The notes under the pieces were generated by a model. It had not been told where the DNA came from and searched no databases. It saw nothing but the letters and a program-made list of their open reading frames with translations. From Candidatus Cloacimonadota bacterium (GTDB lineage Bacteria > Cloacimonadota > Cloacimonadia > Cloacimonadales > TCS61): DNA of 7,786 bases. The stretch lies in the NCBI GenBank assembly GCA_011372345.1, contig DRTC01000489.1, positions 1 through 7,786 on the forward strand. Reading direction: 5' to 3'. Below are positions 1 through 5,517 of the stretch, in pieces. The first letter of the stretch is position 1. Each line of letters begins with the position of its first letter. The position numbers and the translations under genes are program-made.

Positions 1-220
1 GAAGGGTCTCCCATACTTTGTGAATCATTGTTATGCTAGTACTTTGCAACGATATGCACCATCCCTCATCTTTTGTTAGTATTAGGTTGTTTTTGTGTAA
101 TAATGAAAAAGTGCCATGCCCCTGAAAAATTTTGGGGGTATGCATGTTCCTAATGTATAAAACTTGACTGAAAATTAGCACCTGGGAAGGTTTTTCTCCT
201 AATCATAAAGATGAATATTT
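1..220. other. Non-coding leader upstream of the tRNA pair
   Basis: I see no supportable gene here. One + frame is open from the left edge to a TAG at 77-79 (about 25 codons), so the tail of a gene ending just inside the window is possible. It has no recognisable motif and I do not call it. The one clear structure is the hairpin at 115-142. A TTGACT at 164-169 resembles a -35 box, but no convincing -10 lies 16-18 bases further on, so the tRNA promoter is not placed. Confidence 0.5.
115..142. repeat. Long hairpin (13 pairs, two-base tip) upstream of the tRNAs
   Basis: CATGCCCCTGAAA at 115-127 pairs with bases 130-142, with G:T wobbles at 118/139, 123/134 and 124/133. The centre is A5T4 flanked by a C4 and a G5 block. 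On + it is followed by a mixed sequence, not a T run, so it is not a standard intrinsic terminator for that strand. It could be a terminator-like end of an upstream transcript, an operator or an RNA leader structure. What is seen is only the pairing. Confidence 0.45.
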
Positions 221-298
221 CGGGGTGTGGCGCAGCCCGGCTAGCGCGCTTGAATGGGGTTCAAGAGGTCCCGAGTTCGAATCTCGGCACCCCGACCA
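221..298 (+). tRNA. tRNA-Pro (anticodon GGG)
   Basis: A complete cloverleaf. The acceptor stem CGGGGTG pairs with CACCCCG, the D arm is GCGC...GCGC, and the anticodon stem CTTGA/TCAAG (249-253/261-265) closes a seven-base loop. T33 is at 255, the anticodon GGG at 256-258, and G37 follows, as is usual for proline tRNAs. The T arm carries GTTCGAATC. The discriminator base is A295 and CCA is encoded at 296-298. It reads CCC and CCT proline codons. It lies 10 bases before tRNA-His, so the two are probably transcribed together. Confidence 0.97.
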
Positions 299-308
299 TA
301 TATAATGT

Positions 309-384
309 GGTGGATGTAGTTCAATGGCAGAGCCCCGGATTGTGGTTCCGGTTGTTGTGGGTTCGAATCCCATCATCCACCCCA
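309..384 (+). tRNA. tRNA-His (anticodon GTG)
   Basis: A complete cloverleaf. The acceptor stem GTGGATG (310-316) pairs with CATCCAC (374-380). The extra 5' G at 309 (position -1) faces C73 at 381, the identity feature of histidine tRNAs. The anticodon stem CCGGA/TCCGG (335-339/347-351) closes a loop with T33 at 341 and anticodon GTG at 342-344. The T arm has GTTCGAATC. CCA is encoded at 382-384. No obvious terminator follows; the next gene converges from the other strand 76 bases on. Confidence 0.97.
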
Positions 385-460
385 TTTTTATCTATCCACT
401 TTTTATATTCTCCAGATTTAATATTATTTATCCAATCTTATGTGTCCTCCCAGGCACAGT

Positions 461-1342
461 TTAGTTAACGCTCCCAATTATTTTATCGTGATAAATTTTT
501 TCTAAATAACTTTTGTAACTGCAATTCGGCATGTTGTTTATAATTCTTTTTAGATCACCTCTGGAAATATATCCCATCAAATATGCAATTTCTTCGATAC
601 AGGCAATTTTCAGATCTTGCCTGTGTTCTACTGCTCCGATAAACGTAGATGCTTCCAGAAGAGTTTGCGGTGTTCCGGTATCAAGCCAGGCGATTCCACG
701 ACCAAACAATTCTACTTTTAATTTGTTTCTTTTCAGATATTCCTTATTTAAATCAGTAATTTCCAACTCACCCCGAGCAGATGGATGTAGTTTTTTTGCA
801 TATTCAACAACATTGTTATCATAAATATACAATCCAACAACTGCGTAATTTGATTTTGGTTTTATGGGTTTTTCCTCAATAGAAATTATCTTTCCGTTTT
901 CGTCAAACTCAATAACGCCGTAGCGTTGAGGATCTTTTACATAATATCCGAAAACGGTTGCTCCATAATTTTGCTTTAGAGCAGATCGAATAAAATCAAG
1001 TTTTCCATAAAAGATATTATCACCCAGAATCATTGTAACGGAATCATTCCCGATAAATTCTTCTCCTACCAGAAAAGCGTCGGCTAATCCGCGAGGTTTA
1101 TCCTGAATCTCATAATGTATTGATAATCCAAGTTGAGAGCCGTCTTTAAACAACTTTTTATATGAAAGATAGGTATCCTGATCAGAAATTATCAATATTT
1201 CTTTTATGCCAATCAGCATTAGCACAGATAAAGGATAGTATATCATGGGTTTGTCATAAACCATTGTGAGCTGTTTGCTATAAATTAATGAATTGGGATA
1301 GAGTCTGGAACCAGCTCCACCAGCTAATATGATGCCTTTCAT
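461..1342 (-). CDS. rfbA: Glucose-1-phosphate thymidylyltransferase (dTDP-glucose synthase)
   Basis: This enzyme joins dTTP and glucose-1-phosphate to make dTDP-glucose, the first step of dTDP-L-rhamnose and other deoxysugar routes, in the cytoplasm. The protein has 293 residues, the usual length. It begins with the nucleotide-binding signature LAGGAGSRLYP (residues 6-16), followed by SKQ (22-24) and YDKPMIYYPLS (29-39). The metal-binding aspartate of LGDNIFYG is D108, and EEKP, YAVVGLYIYD, SARGELEITD and WLDTGT follow in family order. The loop after RLYP reads NS where most homologues have VT or a similar pair. The ATG is preceded on its strand by AGGA about 10 bases upstream. It stands alone: rmlB, rmlC and rmlD are not in the window, and the next minus-strand gene is 780 bases upstream beyond a terminator, so it has its own promoter. 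No clear terminator is seen after its stop. Confidence 0.95.
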   Translation of the reverse strand: MKGIILAGGAGSRLYPNSLIYSKQLTMVYDKPMIYYPLSVLMLIGIKEILIISDQDTYLSYKKLFKDGSQLGLSIHYEIQDKPRGLADAFLVGEEFIGNDSVTMILGDNIFYGKLDFIRSALKQNYGATVFGYYVKDPQRYGVIEFDENGKIISIEEKPIKPKSNYAVVGLYIYDNNVVEYAKKLHPSARGELEITDLNKEYLKRNKLKVELFGRGIAWLDTGTPQTLLEASTFIGAVEHRQDLKIACIEEIAYLMGYISRGDLKRIINNMPNCSYKSYLEKIYHDKIIGSVN

Positions 1343-1497
1343 AGTATAAGTCCTATTTATTTTATTACTTATAGACTTGATTTGATACTAATATTTTCAG
1401 TCAATAAAAAAATTAGATAAAAGAGAAACTATTGTTCTGATAACTTCATTTCAAAATCTATTGACTATGAAAATAGATGATATTTTTATATACAGAC

Positions 1498-1647
1498 ATG
1501 AATCAAAAATCTTTTGTAAGAAAGAACTCTGCGCCATCTAAAATCCTTATTATTATTCCAGCATATAATGAAGAACACATCATAAAGAAGGTTAGTGAAC
1601 TTCATACCCATAATCCCTGTTGGAATCTACAGATGCTGATGTTGTAA
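1498..1647 (+). pseudogene. N-terminal remnant of a family-2 glycosyltransferase
   Basis: A 49-codon frame begins MNQKSFVRKNSAPSK and continues KILIIIPAYNEEHIIKKV (residues 15-32), then stops at a TAA. The run of hydrophobic residues ending in PAYNEE is the hallmark first beta strand and nucleotide-binding start of GT2 enzymes that use sugar nucleotides, such as dolichol- or undecaprenyl-phosphate sugar transferases. Intact members are roughly 230-350 residues or longer, so this is only the beginning. After about codon 35 the reading is unlike the family. In another frame at about 1623-1643 the bases spell ESTDADVV, which may be a worn copy of the DDGSTD motif; that is weak. No good ribosome site precedes the ATG. 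It abuts the ATPase remnant on the other strand, so the 3' part was probably lost by deletion or rearrangement. The peptide is not expected to be active. Confidence 0.7.
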
Positions 1648-1655
1648 ATAGCTCA

Positions 1656-1832
1656 CGATTCTGTAATACAAAAATACAGTGAGGGAATATCTTTGGTTGC
1701 TTCTATTGCTAAACTGGTCTTGCAGATCCTTCTTCGTCAGTTTATCACCAGATTTTATGAAGTACATTTCTTTACATCATCTCAGTAGGTTTTGATCTTG
1801 TACAGCTCTTTTTTTCTTCCATAGAATTTCAT
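1656..1832 (-). pseudogene. Decayed start of an AAA ATPase (DUF234 / archaeal-type ATPase family) with broken Walker A
   Basis: On the minus strand a good ribosome site (AGAGGT, 7 bases before ATG at 1832) leads into MKFYGRKKELYKIKTY and then a TGA. Reading straight on in the same frame gives DDVKKCTS, a TAA, NLVIN, a TGA, then RRRICKTSLAIEATKDIP and SLYFCITES before another TGA at 1653-1655. The order F-x-x-R-x-x-E-L, then V-I-x-G-R-R-R-x-G-K-T-S-L, then P-x-L-Y-F is the start of a well-known AAA ATPase family of about 350-450 residues. The first Walker A glycine has become a stop (GGA to TGA would do it) and the second a cysteine (GGC to TGC). Three in-frame stops within 60 codons and loss of everything downstream make it a dead copy. 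The frame has survived without an obvious indel, so decay is mostly by substitution. Confidence 0.75.
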
Positions 1833-2007
1833 AAGGTAACCTCTATTAGTGTAATCATCGTTACTTAAATAAATTTTGTCGATAAAATTTCTCTGGAAAT
1901 TATTTTTGATTTAATTGAAATTTAGGATATTTACTTACATGTCGATAGGTAGAAGAATGGTTTATTGAAATCTTCCCTCTCTTAAATTATCCATTTCTTG
2001 GTAAGTG

Positions 2008-2040
2008 AAAAAAATAGGGCTCGATCTTTCAAGCCCTATT
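2008..2040 (-). terminator. Intrinsic terminator of the dehydrogenase-acyltransferase operon
   Basis: AATAGGGCT (2013-2021) and AGCCCTATT (2032-2040) form a perfect 9-bp stem with a 10-base loop. On the minus strand the stem is followed directly by a T run (the A7 at 2008-2014 on +). It lies 83 bases after the stop of the acyltransferase gene, in the right orientation to end that operon. On + no T run follows, so it works in one direction only. Confidence 0.9.
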
Positions 2041-2122
2041 CATTATTATATAAGAAAGTTTTTTAGATTTTCTTATTTACCAACCTTCATTTTCATTTTT
2101 CGTGTTTTTTGTGGTTCACGTT

Positions 2123-2872
2123 TTATTTATCCAGATTATTTTTCAATAATTGCTTTTCATCGACATTGCGAAGCACTTTTGCAGGATGTCCGAGTACGAC
2201 TTTTTCTTTGGGAACATTCTTTGCTACGACAGATCCTGCAGCGACCATGCCATCTTCTTCGATGATCTTACCGGGAAGGATGGTTGCATTCACCCCGATT
2301 CGAGCACCAGTCTTGAGTGTTACACCTTTGAAGTGTTTATAACGCTCTTTATCTCGAGCCATATAGTTATCATTGCTGGTTGCTACACAGGGGGCTACAA
2401 AACAGTAATCACCGACTTCTGAATAAGCTGTAATATAAACATTTGTTTCAAATTTACACCTGCTTCCGATATTCACGAAGTTCTCAATGGTCACGTTCCT
2501 TCCGATAATATTTATATCACCGATCGTAACATTTTCCCGGATGGTTGAAGAGTCCGCAATGAGATTTTTATTTCCGATCACACATCCCACATATATGACC
2601 ACATTTGCTCCGATGAGGCAATCATCTCCAATTAAAGCAGGTTCAAATGTCTTTTTCTTGAATATACTTCTCGGTGAAAAGAGTGGTTCTTTGCCGATGA
2701 TCGTTCCATCATCGATTCGTACTCCACTTCCGATTTTCGATCCTTTATGTATGATGACATTATGCCCAATCAGACAATTATCTCCAATAATAACATCATC
2801 TTCTATGATGACGTTCAGTCCAATCTTCGTGTCTTTTCCGATCTCTGCTTTTTCAGATATTAATTTTCTCAT
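2123..2872 (-). CDS. Left-handed beta-helix (hexapeptide-repeat) sugar N-acyltransferase, WbpD/WlbB-like
   Basis: The 249-residue protein is built almost wholly from hexapeptide repeats of the [I/V]-G-x-x-x-x type (for example AEIGKDTKIG, VIIGDNCLIG, ALIGDDCLIG, ARIGVNATI), which fold as a left-handed beta helix and act as trimers with acetyl-CoA. A loop at about residues 60-77 (KEPLFSPRSIFKKK) and one at about 170-182 (SNDNYMARDKERYKHFKG) interrupt the coils. The tail, with IGVNATILPG, GMVAAGSVVAKNVP and VLGHPAKV, matches the C-terminal part of WbpD/WlbB-type enzymes that acetylate the 3-amino group of UDP-sugars. Those are usually 190-200 residues, so this one has extra N-terminal coils, as in LpxA/DapH-like proteins. 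Its GGAG ribosome site overlaps the stop of the upstream dehydrogenase gene (8-base gap), so translation is coupled. Family is sure; the 3-acetamido substrate is inferred from the neighbour. Confidence 0.88.
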   Translation of the reverse strand: MRKLISEKAEIGKDTKIGLNVIIEDDVIIGDNCLIGHNVIIHKGSKIGSGVRIDDGTIIGKEPLFSPRSIFKKKTFEPALIGDDCLIGANVVIYVGCVIGNKNLIADSSTIRENVTIGDINIIGRNVTIENFVNIGSRCKFETNVYITAYSEVGDYCFVAPCVATSNDNYMARDKERYKHFKGVTLKTGARIGVNATILPGKIIEEDGMVAAGSVVAKNVPKEKVVLGHPAKVLRNVDEKQLLKNNLDK

Positions 2873-2883
2873 GATGCTCCTTA
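2873..2883 (-). promoter_or_regulatory. Ribosome site overlapping the upstream stop codon (translational coupling)
   Basis: Read on the minus strand, the dehydrogenase ends GTA TAA and the sequence continues GGAGCATC before the ATG of the acyltransferase. The Shine-Dalgarno AAGGAG thus starts inside the stop codon of the first gene. This spacing favours reinitiation and roughly equal production of the two enzymes. Confidence 0.8.
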
Positions 2884-3906
2884 TACGATTTCCTGTGGTG
2901 CGCCATGATTTTCCAATGATGTCTGTGCTGCAACAAGAACTTTAAGCACATCAAGTCCATTCTGTCCATCGGTGAGCGGTTTTTTCTTATTGATGATACA
3001 GTCGATAAAATGGGAATCCTCACGTTTGAGAGGTTCGGTAAGTGTTATTTTAGGAATAGAAATATCACCATCATGAATGGAGAGGGATTCTGCAAAGGAA
3101 TCATAGGACACGTCAGAAGCATCCACGCCTTTGTCGTAGATCCTTATTTTTTCACGTACTTCCATATCATCGAAGGTGACCATTTTTTCGCTTCCCACAA
3201 TAGTGAATTTCCTTATCTTATGAGGATCAAGCCAGCTGACTTGACCTGTTGCGATAGTTCCGTTTTCAAAGTAAATGGTGAAGAACACCACATCATGGAT
3301 GTTGTTTTTCTTCTGTAAGAAACTCTGCCCTGTCGCAGACACGCGAACCGGCTTGGAATCGATTAGATACAGCATGATCGAGATATCGTGTGGAGCAAAA
3401 CTCCAGAGTGCGTTTTCATTTGATCTAACCTTGCCAAGGTTTACACGCTGTGAGTAAAGATAGAGCATGTCACCGATTTCTTTTTCATCAACCATTTTCT
3501 TAAGATAATCTACTGCTCCATGATAAAGAAGCAGATGTCCGACCATCAGAACCAGGTCTTTTTCATTTGCAAGATCAACTAATTCCTGTGCCTCATCAAT
3601 ATCTAAAGTGATTGGTTTTTCAACCAAACAGTGTTTGCCATGCTCGAGTGCATCTTTGGCAATTTCATAATGAGCTTCCGCACTGGATGGTATGATCACT
3701 GCGTCGATATCATCACTATTGGTGAAATCTGTGAAATTTTGTGTCGTTATAACTTCCGGGAATTGACCTTTTACTCTTTTGAGATTTTTCTCGCTGAGGT
3801 CACTCACTCCCACCAGATCACAGGTCGGTAGATTGAAAAATGTTCTCACATGATTAAATCCCCATGATCCTGATCCTATGACTGCTACTCTTGGTTTTTC
3901 CTGCAT
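2881..3906 (-). CDS. Gfo/Idh/MocA-family NAD(P)-dependent sugar dehydrogenase, probably a nucleotide-sugar 3-dehydrogenase
   Basis: This 341-residue cytoplasmic oxidoreductase has the N-terminal Rossmann fold with GSGSWG (residues 11-16) and an acidic SD at 35-36 for the cofactor ribose. It has the catalytic-site EKP (96-98, K97) and, in the C-terminal alpha/beta domain, GHLLLYH (123-129) and the histidine-aspartate pair in SFAPHDI (169-175). In related enzymes (WbpB/WlbA, GnnA type) the lysine and histidine serve oxidation of C3 of a UDP-GlcNAc-type sugar. The product is then aminated by a DegT-type aminotransferase and acetylated by a hexapeptide enzyme. The latter is the next gene, 8 bases downstream; the aminotransferase is absent from the window. 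AGGA lies about 7 bases before the chosen ATG. A hairpin sits in the leader at 3925-3952. The exact substrate is inferred, and other sugar alcohol or keto substrates are possible for this family. Confidence 0.87.
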   Translation of the reverse strand: MQEKPRVAVIGSGSWGFNHVRTFFNLPTCDLVGVSDLSEKNLKRVKGQFPEVITTQNFTDFTNSDDIDAVIIPSSAEAHYEIAKDALEHGKHCLVEKPITLDIDEAQELVDLANEKDLVLMVGHLLLYHGAVDYLKKMVDEKEIGDMLYLYSQRVNLGKVRSNENALWSFAPHDISIMLYLIDSKPVRVSATGQSFLQKKNNIHDVVFFTIYFENGTIATGQVSWLDPHKIRKFTIVGSEKMVTFDDMEVREKIRIYDKGVDASDVSYDSFAESLSIHDGDISIPKITLTEPLKREDSHFIDCIINKKKPLTDGQNGLDVLKVLVAAQTSLENHGAPQEIV

Positions 3907-3924
3907 AAATTTTTCCTTTCTGTT

Positions 3925-3952
3925 TACTCTTACTTGCCATTCAAGTAGAGTA
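3925..3952. repeat. Inverted repeat in the leader of the sugar operon
   Basis: TACTCTTACTTG (3925-3936) faces CAAGTAGAGTA (3942-3952) around the loop CCATT. This gives 11 pairs with one bulged T. It lies 18 bases before the dehydrogenase start codon, just beyond the ribosome site, and would overlap the predicted transcription start. It could be a repressor operator or a 5' mRNA stem. It lacks a strong T run on either strand, so a terminator role is unlikely. Confidence 0.6.
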
Positions 3953-3954
3953 AT

Positions 3955-3983
3955 ATTTTATTGCCCTTGATTGCTGTGGACAA
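3955..3983 (-). promoter_or_regulatory. Candidate sigma-70-type promoter for the dehydrogenase-acyltransferase operon
   Basis: On the minus strand TTGTCC (3983-3978, four of six matches to TTGACA) is followed after 17 bases by TAAAAT (3960-3955, five of six matches to TATAAT). Transcription would start near 3948, inside the inverted repeat at 3925-3952. That position would suit control by a protein bound at the repeat. It rests on pattern matching in A/T-rich DNA. Confidence 0.35.
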
Positions 3984-4475
3984 ATTCGAGTCGTCAATAA
4001 ATTTATTGATAAAGAAGTTTTTGTATAATTTATTACTGTTCTGTAAAATGATGTAAAATCTTGCTGTACAAAGAAAAAATGTGAAAATATATCCACTTGA
4101 AATTCTAATTTTCGGGGCGAGGGAGTAGAAATTACTGGAAATTCTTGACACACATTTTGTTTTTCACTTTTCAAAACCATAAATATTTTTGTTAATTGTA
4201 AATAAAATAAATTTTTTAATTGAGAATGGAGTTTATGATTGATAGGTCAGTAATTGCAGGGGATGAAAGAGTTCCTCTACACATTCAAAAAATTTGCAAT
4301 TCCTATTGTAATTTTTTCCAATTATATAATTTTTTCATTTTGTGTTCTATTATTAACAACTCCGTTCAAAAAACTGTACATAAAATTTCATTTTACGAAT
4401 ATTACGAACTTATATTGATTTTCATCCATGACAAAAAATTGACATTGAGTTTATAAGAAATTAACGTAACTACCA

Positions 4476-4481
4476 TATAAT
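4476..4481 (+). promoter_or_regulatory. Perfect TATAAT box just before a hairpin
   Basis: TATAAT stands at 4476-4481. No good -35 lies 16-18 bases upstream (a TTGACA at 4439-4444 is 31 bases away, too far). If it is used, transcription would start about 7 bases on, at the foot of the hairpin at 4489-4514. The transcript would carry a leader of about 245 bases before the nucleotidyltransferase gene, or a separate small RNA. Confidence 0.3.
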
Positions 4482-4488
4482 AAGTAAG

Positions 4489-4528
4489 TTGCTTACAGGT
4501 CAAAATGTAAGCGAGGGGCACGAAGTGC
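4489..4528 (+). repeat. Two adjacent hairpins with repeated GCGA
   Basis: GCTTACA (4491-4497) pairs with TGTAAGC (4506-4512) over an 8-base loop, extended by two weaker pairs to 4489-4514. Directly after, GCAC (4518-4521) pairs with GTGC (4525-4528) over GAA. GCGA occurs at 4511-4514 and again at 4527-4530. The block is much richer in G/C than its surroundings. It may be the 5' end of an RNA or a dispersed genomic repeat element; no T run follows. Confidence 0.5.
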
Positions 4529-4733
4529 GATTTAATTATAGCAGAAATATTAAAAGTGGAAAGCAGATAGATGTGAAAAGGAGAAGGGAAGAAAGGGCGA
4601 AAATGGGATTGACGAGTATTTGTAGGAATTGGGATTTAGGATTTTGTTAAAAAAAGAGATACTTCTCTATTGCATTACGTCGCGATAAAAATCGGGAAGA
4701 AAAAAAATCATAGAATAAAGTTTGAAATTAAAG

Positions 4734-5294
4734 ATGATGATAGTTGATGAACTCCAAATTCTTTTTGATATTATTAATAAACTGCAGAAATTAAATATCA
4801 ATTACATGCTCACCGGTTCCATGGCAATGAATTATTACGCTGAACCTCGTATGACAAGAGATTTTGATATAATCATAGAGATTAGTTCACCTCAAAAAAA
4901 AGATTTTTTTGCATCTTTTTCCAATGAATATTATCTTACTGAAACAGCTTTTAAGGAAGCCATAAAGTACAATTCTATGTTCAATATTATTCATAAAGAA
5001 AAAGTCTTCAAGGCAGACATGATCATTAAGAAGAAAGATGAGTATAGCATTCAGGCTTTTGAAAGAAAACAAATTGAGACGATTAACAAACATTTCGTTA
5101 ATATCATCTCAAAAGAGGATTTGATTATCTCAAAGATCGAGTGGGCAAAGGATTCCAAATCTGCTCAACAAAAAGCTGATATTATAAATTTGCTGAATAC
5201 AGGGTATAATAAAGAATACATTGTACGTTGGCTGAAAAACAAACGGTTATTAGATTTCGCAAATGGATTTATTCATGAACGATACTTCTCCTGA
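4734..5294 (+). CDS. Nucleotidyltransferase-fold protein (AbiEii/DUF6036-like)
   Basis: The 186-residue protein shows the core of the polymerase-beta nucleotidyltransferase fold. A helix (residues 5-20) is followed by YMLTGSMAMNYYAEPRMTRDFDIII, where GS is at 28-29 and the acidic pair D43-x-D45 would bind metal; D95 in KADMII is the likely third carboxylate. The C-terminal part (EDLIISKIEWAKDSKSAQQKADI) matches the helical tail of AbiEii-type and DUF6036 proteins, a group that includes toxins of toxin-antitoxin systems. Two ATGs at 4734 and 4737 are the likely starts. A TTG in frame at 4722 would add four residues (MKLK). No strong ribosome site distinguishes them. The 3' end overlaps the next gene by 20 bases. 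The activity, for example transfer of a nucleotide to tRNA or to a partner protein, is inferred from the fold. Confidence 0.82.
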   Translation: MMIVDELQILFDIINKLQKLNINYMLTGSMAMNYYAEPRMTRDFDIIIEISSPQKKDFFASFSNEYYLTETAFKEAIKYNSMFNIIHKEKVFKADMIIKKKDEYSIQAFERKQIETINKHFVNIISKEDLIISKIEWAKDSKSAQQKADIINLLNTGYNKEYIVRWLKNKRLLDFANGFIHERYFS

Positions 5295-5517
5295 AATACA
5301 AAAATTATATCATAACCTTCTCATGCAAAAAAGTAATGAAGAACGGTTTCTAATGGGTATAAGTATGTGCCACACTGTGCGACAAATTGTACTAAGCTCA
5401 TTTTCAGAAAGAGATTGTGTAAAAGATAAAAGGGTTGAACTACTACATCGTTATTATTCACATGACTTATCAAAAGAAGAACAAAAAAATATCGAGAAAT
5501 GTCTCCTAAAAAAATAA
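5275..5517 (+). CDS. Small conserved partner of the nucleotidyltransferase gene (80 aa, hypothetical)
   Basis: The sequence MNDTSPEIQKLYHNLLMQKS opens an 80-residue, mainly helical, charged protein without membrane or signal segments. It continues with EERFLMGISMCHTVRQIVLSSF and a tail rich in lysine and glutamate. I recognise the MNDTSPEI start and the R-x-x-x-G-x-S-M pattern from small proteins that commonly sit directly after such nucleotidyltransferase genes; their function is unknown to me. The start lies inside the upstream gene (20-base overlap), so expression is coupled. An in-frame ATG at 5263 would add MDLF; I prefer 5275 because homologues, as I remember them, begin MNDTSPEI. A role as antitoxin or regulator of the nucleotidyltransferase is plausible from the arrangement only. 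Its own end overlaps the start of a damaged third frame. Confidence 0.75.
   Translation: MNDTSPEIQKLYHNLLMQKSNEERFLMGISMCHTVRQIVLSSFSERDCVKDKRVELLHRYYSHDLSKEEQKNIEKCLLKK

Larger units (their letters stand above)
1343..2122. other. 780-base region without an intact gene, holding two gene remnants and a terminator
   Basis: Between rfbA and the acyltransferase gene there is no intact coding sequence. Two short decayed gene starts lie here, read towards each other (1498-1647 on + and 1656-1832 on -), and an intrinsic terminator for the minus strand at 2008-2040. The stretches 1343-1497 and 1833-2007 are A/T-rich and I see nothing definite in them apart from the presumed rfbA promoter, which I cannot place. 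A TTGACT at 1461-1466 with T/A-rich sequence about 18 bases on could be an old promoter for the + remnant. Confidence 0.7.
3907..4721. other. 815-base divergent intergenic region
   Basis: This region separates the minus-strand sugar genes from the plus-strand small-gene modules. Very A/T-rich stretches (about 3990-4060, 4180-4225, 4290-4460) contain open frames on both strands, but none has a recognisable motif, a family-like composition and a well-placed ribosome site together. Structures that can be named are the inverted repeat at 3925-3952, a TATAAT at 4476-4481, a hairpin at 4489-4514, a small GCAC/GTGC hairpin at 4518-4528 and a purine-rich stretch at about 4560-4605. A decayed gene cannot be excluded, especially around 4220-4456. 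Confidence 0.55.

Noticed and set aside
203..468. Open frames on both strands across the tRNA genes
   Set aside because: They run through two perfect tRNA cloverleafs, and their translations are simply tRNA sequence read as protein.
221..470. tRNA-linked integration site for the following genes
   Set aside because: No second copy of the tRNA 3' end and no integrase are visible in the window.
531..824. Plus-strand frame of 97 codons inside rfbA
   Set aside because: It is the antisense shadow of a fully conserved rfbA and shows no family motif.
2005..2945. Four plus-strand frames opposite the acyltransferase gene (one starting before it)
   Set aside because: The minus strand carries a clear hexapeptide-repeat protein with a ribosome site and terminator; the plus-strand frames are compositional shadows.
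3010..3831. Plus-strand frames opposite the dehydrogenase gene
   Set aside because: Antisense to a well-supported Gfo/Idh/MocA gene, with no recognisable domains.
3930..4180. Two overlapping minus-strand frames of 73 and 79 codons before the dehydrogenase gene
   Set aside because: They overlap each other in different frames, have no family-like motif or clear ribosome site, and cross the predicted promoter and inverted repeat.
4220..4456. Plus-strand frame of 78 codons
   Set aside because: Composition is that of A/T-rich spacer (many F, I, Y, N), the start is TTG or a badly spaced ATG, and no motif is seen. A decayed gene is possible but not supportable.
4439..4481. TTGACA at 4439-4444 paired with TATAAT at 4476-4481 as one promoter
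   Set aside because: The spacer is 31 bases, far outside the 16-18 usual for sigma-70 promoters.
4887..5093. Minus-strand frame inside the nucleotidyltransferase gene
   Set aside because: Shadow of a gene with conserved GS and DxD motifs.
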